DNA from: Mariannaea sp. PMI_226
Lineage: Eukaryota > Ascomycota > Sordariomycetes > Hypocreales > Nectriaceae
Direction: 5' to 3'
Length of the DNA stretch: 64,000 nt
Assembly (NCBI GenBank): GCA_024336345.1
Contig: JANFOG010000005.1
Location: 1,736,001 to 1,800,000 of the forward strand
The notes under the pieces are model-generated. The model made no database searches. It saw nothing but the letters and a program-made list of their open reading frames with translations, and was not told the DNA's origin. Made by a program: the position numbers and the translations under genes. Numbering within the stretch: position 1 is the stretch's first letter; every line of letters starts with the position of its first letter. Positions 20,442 to 30,015 of this stretch are shown here, in pieces.

Positions 20442-22352
20442 TTAGGCTTGTCCTCTCGGAGTTGCATCTATAGTGTCGTCCTCGTCTCCTTCAAGCCAGA
20501 TTTCGTGACCATCGCCTTCCTTGACTAATGTGCTCGCAAACACAGCGCAAATTGCGATCCCACTCATAATCCACCATACAAGACCTATCATTCCATTGTT
20601 GAGCCCGAACCCGTAGATGACTCCTCCCAGCATGGGCCCAAATGTGCGAGATGCACTGTTTACGCTCTGTCCCACTCCGTGGATAGACCCGAGCACGCTA
20701 GGATGAGGTGACGCATTGTTCACGAGGATAGTCTGGCTAGGAAGAGCAAATGTGCGTCCTAGGACCTGAATAGCTAGCACGCCAATGATGGCAAGCCATA
20801 TTGCAGGACCGCCTTTCGGCCCTGGGGGCGGAGATGACTCGTTGCTCGGCACCACTGACAAGTAGGGAACAATAAAGTAGGTCAAGGGAAAGCAACATTG
20901 GAAGATTCGCCACGCCTTTAGGTTACCAAGCCGAGCAGAAATCCGAGGATATAGAAATAGTTGCAAGGTGATTCCGATAATGCCGAGAATAGCCATGGCA
21001 AATCCCACCGATCGAGGCTGAAGACCTAATCCCCCAGTGAAGAAGAATGGCAGGTGTCGCTCGTTCTTAGACGTTTTTGGGTCCCAGCTGGGCGTTGATA
21101 GAAAAACAAACCATAATGAGTTGAAACTTCCGAGATGAGTGCCCATGAGGAAGCTTGCAACGAGTGTCAAAACGACGTTTCGGGTGAACATTTGTCGGAA
21201 TGGCAACCGTTGTGTATACCGTCTCTTGGAGAGTTTGACAGGGGTTTCACCCTCGGCCAGCTCGACTTCTGAGGTGGGGAGAGACGAATAGCCAACACCC
21301 GGGTGATTCGAGAATTTGGATTGAATTAGTGAAAAGAGTTTCTTCCCCAGCCTAGAACCCAAGTCAGGCCCCTTTTCACGTAGCACATCTTGAGTTTCCT
21401 CCAGGCCGAGCCATACGATGGTTGCTGCACATGCAAGGAAAATAGAACTGATAATGTTTGGCAACGCGTAGGGGAATTGAAGAAAAAATTTGACTTTTCC
21501 GAAGAGATCAGGATAGCTTCCTGCCGGGTCTGAAAGAATTCCACCCAGTATTGGGCCAATAATGACTCCCACATTAAAGGTCATGGGCAGAAGAAGAAAT
21601 GCCCGGGATTGGAACTTCTTTTCTCTAATGATCTCACTAATCCTATTACCCTTGAAGTTAGCATGGGAGTTTAACGTTGCCATAGCAAGAATGACGAACA
21701 TGGTTCTCATAACCCCAACGTTTCCATTGGTCATGCCTCCGAGCGTACGGAAGAGAAGTGCTTGCCAGAAAGATTTGGAAAACCCAAAGCCAATACACGA
21801 CACACTAGTTCCGCAGAGCCCAATAAGCAGAACCGTCTTACGGCCTGCCTTTGGCGAGTCCGCTATCCGACCCCAGATCATTGCTGTTATGAACTGGGCT
21901 GCAGTGAATGCAGCATAAATGACGCCTGCTTGTGCAGATATGGTCGAATCTGGCAAGGATCCATTAAAAGATTTGAGCTGATAGTACATGTATGCCTATT
22001 GAACCCAGTTTGTAAGTCTCCTTAGTGTGACCTGGAATCTGGACTAGTAGTTCCAGTCGATTTACATCATAAACGGTCGTACCTGTAGTGAGGACTGGGT
22101 GAGTGGCTCACTCATACGAGCCAGGGTGAGAATGAAGAGCTGGTCTTTCCGTGGCAAATCTCTCCATGCTATGGGTGCATTGGGGTTTGCTTCTGATGGA
22201 GGAGTTGACGGTAGTGGCTCATCTGGCTCCATTGATATTCTCCTGAGCCCATCGTGGTCTACTTCAGGTCCTGGCTCGTCTTGCCATTCTGTGGGTGAGA
22301 GCCTGCCCGACGGCTCAGGTTCATTGCTGGTCTCAACTCTACTATCCTTCAT
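20442..22352 (-). CDS. MFS transporter, TCR/Tet-like (DHA1-type) family
   Basis: Two exons, 22352-22083 and 21995-20442, encode 607 aa. The intron (22082-21996) has a GTACGA donor and a CAATAG acceptor, and joins SSLQ to AYMYYQLKSF, a junction usual in this fungal group. The first ~75 residues are a hydrophilic acidic cytosolic leader. Twelve transmembrane helices are expected. The MFS motif A appears as GRIADSPKAGRK after TM2. A large cytosolic loop (LFSLIQSKF... to KRRYTQRLPF) separates the halves. Members resemble yeast YCR023C and plant ZIFL proteins, proposed to export small molecules or metal chelates from the vacuole or plasma membrane; the substrate is unknown here. It is divergent from the ureidoglycolate lyase gene across a 1.3 kb gap. 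Confidence 0.9.
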
Positions 22353-23681
22353 CTGTGCTAGTTGAGCAACTCAGTGAGGAATTCAATGGAGTTCAAGACA
22401 GGAATGGCACGGGGAGTTATAAGTTGCTGAAGAAAAGAAAAAATGTGATTTGATGAATAATGAGTGGTAATTGACGAGCAATGGATACTGAGTATAGCTG
22501 CGTGGATGATTCAATTACTCGCCACGTCTCAAAATGAGAAATGCAGTCAACGAAAGCGAGGCGATCACGGCACAAAGAAAATTTACAGATACAAGATCGT
22601 CCCTTCCACATGACGAGCAGGGGAAGGAGATAAGCCCAACTACCCCCGGAGCCTTCCCCACGGATTGACAGTAATTATGTGTGATGTAGGTATGGTCGGA
22701 AGGCAACTGCTACCCGGGTTCTTGCTTCCGGCCGAGAGCCGAGCTCCGCAGGTTTACGGCCAGTGGAGTCGCAAGTGGAGGCGAGTTGAGCTCAAGGTGA
22801 ACTCGGATGTGAGATGCCGCGAAGGCCGTTGCGACAGCGGAGTCAGTTCGCATGGCGGGGTGTCATGTTAGCGGCGTAGTGAGCATGTCGACATTCGGTT
22901 CAAATATGGGCATTACAGTATTTTTTTTAATCACAGGCCATATAGTTTTTTTTTTGGCCATGGTGAGGTTGAAGCTTCTAAGCAGGAGTATTTGATGTCT
23001 GTCATTGCGATTTTTCAATGCTGTAACTACAGTCATATTAATAGAGGAACGTACTTCCATCTGGGTCATTCATGTGTCCTCGGGGTAATTAATTCCGAGT
23101 AGAATGCATCTACCTATTGGATGCATCCAAGGTACCAAGGCTTGTCAAGTACTGGCTATCTTCTGTAAGTTGGATAAATTGCCATTTGCAACGAAACAAA
23201 ATCCAGGCGATGATGCTCTTAGAGTTGAACAATAGCCATAGTCAACTTAAATTAGCTCATTGATTGCTTATATTCTACTGCTTGAAGTTCTCAAGTGCTC
23301 AATCCTGACCTGTAGGGTAGCTCGCGTCCTACTTCATCTGCGAAACTTCGAACATCACCTTTACTGCCTTGTCTATCAGCGCGAGTAAATCCGCAAGCGT
23401 ACTCAATATACAAAGACAATAAACATATTGCATCTTTGTAATCGCATGTTCCTCTAGGCACCTGGTCCAAAACAGGGCCTGTTGTTGTTCATCTCAATGT
23501 GCAACGTCTAAGAGAGCGGCCACCTCCGGCTTCGGGAACAGTGCCAAAGCCGCACAACACTGTCCAGCGTCCACAGTGCCGACGTTGAGATAAGAGGTAA
23601 TTAACCATCACATCCAAACTTCAGTCATCAAAGTAACTTCCTAACGTAGTCAACGACATTAGTGACAGAAACACAGCCAAG
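22353..23681. promoter_or_regulatory. Divergent promoter region with HGATAR sites
   Basis: No gene supported. HGATAR (GATA-factor/AreA-type) sequences occur at 23157-23162 (minus), 23373-23378 (minus) and 23589-23594 (plus), the last about 90 bp before the ureidoglycolate lyase start. T-rich runs near 22921 and 22950 and a short ATGCATC repeat near 23104-23125 are also present. Confidence 0.45.
23589..23594 (+). promoter_or_regulatory. Candidate GATA-factor (AreA-type) site
   Basis: AGATAAG context about 90 bp upstream of the ureidoglycolate lyase ATG; fits the HGATAR consensus used by fungal nitrogen GATA activators. Confidence 0.4.
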
Positions 23682-24422
23682 ATGTCTATAACCATTGAAA
23701 TTAACGATTTGAAGGTTCAGATTACAACAACTCCCCTATCTCAAGAGGAATTTGCGCCATTCGGGGATGTCATTACAAACCCTCGTCCAGACCTACACCC
23801 TGTCACGTACGCATCACATGGTGGCCCTTTACCATACGATGGTATTTCAGCAAACCAAGGCACGGCCATTCGATACGCAAATGTTAGCAGGCCCCGCAAT
23901 CACTACGCTCAAGCACCCAGCGGCAATGGCGAGCTTATCATGAGCCAGTTCGTCTGCGCAACCCGACAACTAGCTCTCACAAGCAACCCCTCACAACTTG
24001 AGTTCAGTGTGAGCGTCCTTGAGCGACACCCATTCACCTCTCAGACCTTCTCTCCACTGGCATCTACAGCCTCACATTATTTGGTTATCGTGGCTCCCAG
24101 TCTACCGCCGAGTTCCTTGGACGAAGGACTACCGGTGCCCAGCGGCGACGGGCTTCCTGGAAGGGGACCGCCCGATATTCGGAGTCTGCGAGCCTTTGTA
24201 GCCACCGCAGAGCAAGCCGTGACATACGGAGCTGGTACTTGGCATGCGCCGATGGTAGCTTTAGGAAATCCTGAGGAGACATTGGACTTTCTTGTCATTC
24301 AATTTGCTAGTGGAGTGGCGCTAGAGGACTGTCAATTGGCACTATTCGAGTCAACTGGGTTGGGAGAGCCGAATATCAAAGTGAGGACTCCAATTATCAC
24401 GAAAAGGACTCAGAAGTTGTAG
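23682..24422 (+). CDS. Ureidoglycolate lyase (allantoin degradation)
   Basis: A single exon of 246 aa matching the length and pattern of the ureidoglycolate lyase/hydrolase family (yeast DAL3, bacterial AllA). Recognisable parts are PLSQEEFAPFGDVI near the N-terminus, a central LEFSVSVLERHPFTSQTF strand set, HYLVIVAP, and the cupin-like C-terminal segments LRAFVATAEQAVTYGAGTWHAP and LDFLVIQFASG. The enzyme splits ureidoglycolate into glyoxylate and urea, the last step before urease in purine use as a nitrogen source. It likely acts in the cytosol as a dimer. No other purine catabolism gene is in the window. GATA-type sites upstream fit nitrogen control by an AreA-like activator, which is inference. 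Confidence 0.9.
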   Translation: MSITIEINDLKVQITTTPLSQEEFAPFGDVITNPRPDLHPVTYASHGGPLPYDGISANQGTAIRYANVSRPRNHYAQAPSGNGELIMSQFVCATRQLALTSNPSQLEFSVSVLERHPFTSQTFSPLASTASHYLVIVAPSLPPSSLDEGLPVPSGDGLPGRGPPDIRSLRAFVATAEQAVTYGAGTWHAPMVALGNPEETLDFLVIQFASGVALEDCQLALFESTGLGEPNIKVRTPIITKRTQKL

Positions 24423-24933
24423 CCCAAGCCTCAGACGAAACGGAAAATTTAGTCCTCCGACACTAAAGAGAGAATCCCCCGGTAGCACAATCGACCCCAA
24501 GCCACGCGTCTCATTTCCAAGTGATATTCTTAGATGTGACTTCTCTAGATCTGGACGCAATTTATATGTGGTGAATGAATTGGAGGTTCATACAAACGTT
24601 TCAGGTGTTACTGGGTTGACTCTATTCTAATAATAACCCTCTCGGCGGGACGAGAAGAGCTAGTCTCTACCCAGCTGAACAAAATACGAGCCTCAATAAA
24701 TTAAAAAGCCCAGAGAGGTGGGCTTAGTCATGTATAATTCACTTTAATTACAACTATCTACCATTTTAACCAACGCCGACGTACGTACGCCCTTCGGATC
24801 GGCATTGGATAAGACTCCGACGAGCATGTTAAATACCGGACCAAACCTGGTGTAAGGATCGATACACGAAGAAAAAGAGGGAAAAATTAAACCCAAATCG
24901 AACCCCAACACGCTGAAATTTTTAACCGCTAAA
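24423..24933. other. Gap: lyase 3' flank and 2H phosphoesterase promoter
   Basis: About 510 bp between two plus-strand genes. I see no repeat, hairpin or recognised element beyond A/T-rich stretches near 24690 and 24740. Confidence 0.45.
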
Positions 24934-26019
24934 ATGGTTGGACAACTTCCTTCAACGGATGCACAGAACAAGCTTGAGGATCTGTCCGGGATCGTTCTCA
25001 AGCCCGGAGAGAACCCTTATGGCGCCCTATTAAATGCGTGTGACCAGAATCCTGTATGTTAACCTAAACAATATCCATTCGGAGCACCCCATTGACTTGA
25101 AAATGCAACCAGAGTCAGATTCAAGCCCTCTATGCTGCTCACCGCACAAAGAGAAATGCCCAGCAGAAGGAAAAGTTCTTGGCTGCTGATTTCAAAGAAC
25201 TTATCATTGATCAATATCTCCTAAGGCTGGAGGTTCCAACGATCCAGCCAGGGTTCCAGGATGAGCGCAACTGCCTTGTAATTTGGGCGAGACCGCCAGA
25301 CCACATTGTTCGACTGGCAGCAAAGCTCCAGGAGTTGCTGAAGGACGCTGCTCCCGGTAAGTAGAGATGCTCTAATATTCGTGGCACTTTTCTAACGCTA
25401 TTATATAGGTATTTGGCTTATGCCTATGCACAGAATGCACATGACTGCCCTTGAAGTGGCCTTTTCAAAGACCCCGGAGGAGATTGCCTCTTTGGTTGCC
25501 AAGTTGAGACCCGCGATTCCTGACATTGTCAACTTTCTCTTTTCGCACAGGTCGCGGCTTGTGAAGCCTATGATATCATACGACCTTTCTGCGTTCGCAG
25601 TCTCATTTCTACCAGCTGCCGGGGAGCCTGGTGTTTCCCCTGAGCCAGTTGTACCCCTCGTCAAGGAGGGTACCACGGTGGAAGGCGACTCTTACACTTA
25701 CCATCATGTCCGCCGCGACATATTTGACAAGGTACAGGACGCTGGCATCGAAATTGGGTCAAGATATCAAGTCCCCAGTGCTCATATTACTCTTGGTCGC
25801 TATCTCAACAACGATGACCATGACACGCCTGAGAAGAGGCAGAAGTGGATTCAGGCTATCGATAGCGTCAATGAGTGGCTCGAAAAAGAGATTTGGGATA
25901 AGCCAGATTCTGAGTTCATTGGGGAGTGGGTAGTTGGCCAAGAGAGAGGGCTTGATGCACGCAATGGGCCTCTTTGGTACGGAGGTGGTCGTACTATCAT
26001 GATGGGGGAGGGATTTTAG
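24934..26019 (+). CDS. 2H phosphoesterase family protein (RNA ligase/cyclic phosphodiesterase-like)
   Basis: Three exons (24934-25053, 25113-25356, 25409-26019) give 324 aa. Donors are GTATGT and GTAAGT and the frame is kept exactly through both joins. The two H-x-T motifs that define the 2H fold are HMT in MHRMHMTALE (about residue 130) and HIT in SAHITLGRYL (about residue 245). The family opens or forms 2',3'-cyclic phosphates in RNA, tRNA splicing products or ADP-ribose derivatives. The N-terminal 80 residues (GVLKPGENPYGAL-like, then SQIQALYAAHR) are found in filamentous-fungal members as far as I recall. No signal peptide is present, so a cytosolic protein is likely. The substrate is unknown, and the adjacent lyase does not suggest one. 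Confidence 0.82.
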
Positions 26020-26398
26020 AATTACACCTGATATGGGGTTGAGGTAGACAAAAAATACAATAGAACCATCAGAACACAGACGCGATGCAATTTAGACAGC
26101 GTAACATTCAGATTGCTCATTGCTTCGTATGCTATCTCGTCTCGAGTTACTGGGCTGTGCCTTTAAGTGAGGGTCAGGCCGGTGAAATGCCTCTTCTCAA
26201 GGCTTGGATGGCCAACCACAACTTCACTCAAGGATGCAGAGAGTGGGATGTGAAGATGAAGTCACAGAGATTTTTTTTATTCACTCCCTATGAGACATTG
26301 CTCAACCGAGGACATGTACCTCCCTTCGCCAGTGTCCATGATGCCCAAATTCCGCAAGGAAAAGCATGAGAAATGGTGACCCCAAACACACAAAGTAC
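26020..26398. other. Gap: convergent 3' flanks
   Basis: Convergent 3' ends of the 2H phosphoesterase and eL42 genes. A small plus-strand open frame here (26085-26369) has no recognisable motif and overlaps expected 3' untranslated sequence, so I do not call it. Confidence 0.45.
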
Positions 26399-27137
26399 TT
26401 AGAAAACCAGAGCAGCACCCTTCGTCTTCTTGTCACCACTGTCAAAAAGTATTAGCATCTCAGTAATCCCACAGGAATTGTGGTTCACATACCCGAGCTC
26501 GAAGTGCTTGCATCGCTTCAGAGAGAGCTGCATCTTGGTCTTGCACTTGACGCACTCCAATCGCAACACAACCTTCTTGGTGGTCTTAGCCTTCTTGTGG
26601 AAGACAGGCTTGGTCTGACCACCGTAACCCGACTGCTTGCGGTCGTATCGGCGCTTTCCCTGGGCGAACAGCGAGGCCTTGCCAGCCTTGTACTGGGTAA
26701 CCTTGTGCTGGGTGTGCTTGCGGCACTCCTTGCCCTTGCAGAAGGTGTTTCGGGTCTTGGGGATGTTGACCTATTTTGATCCATCGAGTCAGCGACCTGA
26801 AATATTATGCATCCGGGCGAGGCGCATCATCGAGAATCGAGAATGGCTATTCGGCCTCCCGCACGAGACAGTCATGAGGAGATGGGCTATCGAGTCAACG
26901 GTTCTGAGGCTCTAGAATCTGTATTCTGTTTTGCTGATGCATCGTCGAGGCTGGTTCGGTCGTTGCGCAAGATCGTGTGGTCGAGATTCAACAGAAACTT
27001 TTTATCTCCTTCCCAAAACCATGACTGACTGTCGACGTGCGGGCAGGCGATCGTTGCATTTCTCTGCTAAGAAGGAGAACGCGCTCTCTATTGATGCAAT
27101 GACGGAAGACTTTGGGGTGTTGTTCGGACATACCATT
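26399..27137 (-). CDS. rpl42: 60S ribosomal protein eL42 (L44/L36a)
   Basis: Exons 27137-27135 (only the ATG), 26770-26493 and 26438-26399 encode exactly 106 aa, the family length. Protein starts [20 protein letters not shown] and has the two zinc-ribbon pairs C12/C17 and the CVKCKTKMQ pair, ending [12 protein letters not shown]. Intron 1 is 364 bp (27134-26771; ATG|GTATGT donor, GCTGAC branch region, AAAATAG acceptor). Intron 2 is 54 bp (26492-26439) with TGCTAATAC branch and TTGACAG acceptor. The ATG sits in a CAAAATGG context. The protein lies at the ribosomal E site; Pro56 is present, and established work in yeasts links a change to Gln at this position to cycloheximide resistance, so a sensitive form is predicted. 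It is head-to-head with coatomer epsilon, 377 bp apart. Confidence 0.95.
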
Positions 27138-27514
27138 TTGACGACGTTGTGCGGTGCCGTTCCTTAGGGTGTTTGGTGATGCAAAGTTCCGAATTCAGAG
27201 GGAAATTTGGAGGTTTTGGTGATTTCTCGCTTTGTGGGCAACTAGGGTCGGCGCCATACCCGATCAAGCGGTGCGGCTTTGAAAGGGCATGAGCCACGAG
27301 TGTAGCCTGAAAATTACGGTGTCGATGCGGGACTGCACAGCCGCACATTGGTGAGGCTAGTGAGACAGCTCCAGCGCCACGGAATGAGGAACCCCACTAC
27401 GCCGTAGACAGCCAAGTAGACCTCCTCGCTGGCAGCATCACCAAGGTGTTCTTTAAGGGGACGAGACGAAACCGATTTCTTCTCTTCACAGCGAAGCTCG
27501 CAACCACCGCCAAA
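27138..27514. promoter_or_regulatory. Shared divergent promoter of eL42 and coatomer epsilon
   Basis: A 377-bp region between two start codons on opposite strands. It must hold both promoters. I recognise no TATA box. Confidence 0.5.
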
Positions 27515-28576
27515 ATGGATCCATACTCAGCCGAAGGCGAATTGATCAACATCCACAACCACTTCCACCAGGGCCAGTTCCAGGAAGTCGTTGATTTCGA
27601 CACCTCGTCCTTTTCCCCCGACAACGAGTTGGCCGCCCGCGTCATTGTCCTTCGAGCTCGACTTGCTCTCGGCCAGGCCGAAGATGTTCTTGCCGATGTG
27701 AAGGGAGAGCAGACACCCGAATTGCAGGCTCTGGGAGCCCTTGCAGAACTTCAACTGGGCAAGACTGACGCTGCACTTAAGACGATTGAGAAGTTGGCGT
27801 CATCGTCAGCGGACAATGCGACTGTCCAAATTATTGGCGGAACTGTGCTTCAAGCTGCTGGAAAGTCTGAGGAGGCACTTGCGCTGTTGTCGCAACACTC
27901 AGGAAACCGTATGTTGCCTATCAATACCTATCAGATCATTCTTTGAATCTTTACTAATCGATCGTCTAGTGGATGCGCTTTCCCTTATTGTTCAGATCCA
28001 TTTGCAACAGAACCGAACCGACCTAGCCCTCAAAGAAGTTGCTGCTGCTCGACGATGGGCACAGGATAACCTATTGGTGAACCTTGCAGAGTCATGGGTT
28101 GGCTTGAGAGTGGTAAGGGAGACCCTCGTGCTGAGGATCTAATCTACACAACGCATGCTGATAATCATAATAGGGCGGAGAGAAATACCAGCAAGCATTT
28201 TACGTTTATGAGGAGCTTGCCCAGGGTGCCTCCACATCATCAACTCAAAGTCTTGTCTCACAGGCTGTCTGCGAACTGCATCTTGGCCGACTGGAAGAGG
28301 CACAGACCGCTTTGGAGCAGGCCTTCCAAAAAGATCCCCAGAACGCCGATGCGATTGCCAACCTTCTCGTGTTGAATGTTATCTCTGGAAACAGTGCCAC
28401 GGAGCAGCTTGAGTATGTTTCACTACCTTACCTTGGAAAAAAAACATATGCTAATCCGAATTTCTAGGAGCCTAAAGAAGGTCAATGCAAAGCATCAGCT
28501 CTTGGTGGACCTCGACGAGAAGAGCGCGCTTTTTGATAAGGCGGCGACGAAGTATAGCCCCAAGGTGTCAGCGTAA
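27515..28576 (+). CDS. sec28: Coatomer epsilon subunit (COPI coat)
   Basis: Four exons (27515-27908, 27970-28112, 28174-28412, 28468-28576) give 294 aa, the usual length. Donors are GTATGT, GTAAGG and GTATGT; acceptors CTAG, AATAG and CTAG; all joins keep frame. The protein is a run of TPR-like helical repeats: DPYSAEGELINIHNHFHQGQF at the start, then ELQALGALAELQLGK, LSLIVQIHLQQNRTDLALKE, QAVCELHLGRLEEAQTALEQA and DPQNADAIANLLVL. Epsilon-COP stabilises alpha-COP in the cage of Golgi-to-ER vesicles. Its start context is CAAAATGGA. It converges with MBF1. Confidence 0.93.
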
Positions 28577-29443
28577 TCTAGAGCAACGGTGTATGAAATG
28601 ATTTATTATGATGGGCGCATGGCTGTTAGATGATCGGTAACCTTAGCGAGACATATCACAATCTCAAAATGATGGGGCTTACTATATGGCCTCGACTTTC
28701 TCATCACTGGTCCCATGACGTCTATTTACAAGTACTGTGCAGGGGATGTTCATTATTGAGTTTTCAGAGCTTTGGGGGGCTTTGAGAATGGACCCTTAGC
28801 CATTGTAAGCCTCTCAAATATGGCATTGAGGAGGAATCCATTTGGGCGGTGCAGTACCGATGTGTGAATGATACATAACATATCTAGCACTACATCGTAG
28901 TTGGAGTTACCAGCCTTGACTGAGTGACAAATATTTTTGGCGGCTGCAGGTTCTCTCCTAGATGAAGCTACAAAACGAGTCTACCACTCCAAATAAAAAA
29001 CTGGCGCTCAACTAGAAACAGCTTCTTTACGCCCTTCATATTACAACTGGATAGTTGCGGTGTGGAACGTCTATAAAAACCAATTGCTTGTCGTGTGGCT
29101 GATAGAAACAACCAAGTGATGTGTTCAATACACATTTTTTCTCACATAGCAAGACGTACTGGATTCGTATCGATTACTGTGCGTAAGCGTATCAGATATT
29201 GCCAATGATATTGAGCCTTTCTGTTTGTGTAGCTAGGTAGTCTAGTCTCAAGGACTCATGTCTTTCTCATGGCCCTCCAATTTCGTCCATTTCGTTGAAA
29301 AAAACCTCATATATCCGTGTCATATAAAAATTATCGTGACAGCCAGCACGAAACTCCCAGAATCACAGCCAAGATATCAATTCGCTTCGCTCGACTCGGC
29401 CCTGGAGCCTTTTCTTACAGTTTATATCCCACCCTCAGCCCGC
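28577..29443. other. Gap: convergent 3' flanks
   Basis: About 870 bp of A/T-rich sequence between convergent coatomer epsilon and MBF1 genes. Nothing structured or coding was seen. Confidence 0.5.
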
Positions 29444-30015
29444 TCATTTCTTCTTGTTAGGAAACTTGGGGCTGCCAATCTCACTACCACGCAACTTGAC
29501 GTTGAGTACTCGCTCCATGGCTGTGAGAACCTTCTGGTCGGGGGCGGCGGTGCCTTGCTCGAAGGCGGCAATGACGGACTGGGTGGTATTGCATCGAGTG
29601 GCAAGATCCTTCTGGGTCATCTTGGGCTCCATCGCCGAGCGGAACTTGGAGATGGTGTTACCGACGTTCTTGCCGATAGTGTTGGGCTTGATGATATCAT
29701 CGGAGCGATCGACCTTGGTCAATCGCTGGCCTTCTTGACCGGTTGAGGCCTGTTGAGGAGCCAGTGTCAGTCTAGAGTACTTTCCAAGATCCCTGAGAGG
29801 AAGAAGCAGAACGTGTGGATAGGACAAGTTCAAGTTTAGGAGGTTCGACTTACAGCGTTAGCAGTAGAATACTTCTTCTCGGTGCCAATAACACCACCGC
29901 TTCGCTGAGCGGCGTTGAGGGCAGACTTTCCACGGACAACAGTCTCGCGCTGGCCGCCACCGTTGCCGGAGACACGGCTTCCAATCTTGGTAACGGAATC
30001 CCAATCGTCAGACAT
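29444..30015 (-). CDS. mbf1: Multiprotein-bridging factor 1 (transcription coactivator)
   Basis: Two exons, 30015-29854 and 29749-29444, encode 155 aa. The intron (29853-29750) has a GTAAGT donor and an AACAG acceptor. The N-terminus [15 protein letters not shown] and the [15 protein letters not shown] segment are those of MBF1. The C-terminal half is an XRE-type helix-turn-helix: [23 protein letters not shown], then [20 protein letters not shown], ending [11 protein letters not shown]1 bridges bZIP activators such as Gcn4 to TBP and, in yeast, also limits ribosomal frameshifting at collided ribosomes. Acts in nucleus and cytosol. Very strong match. Confidence 0.95.
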
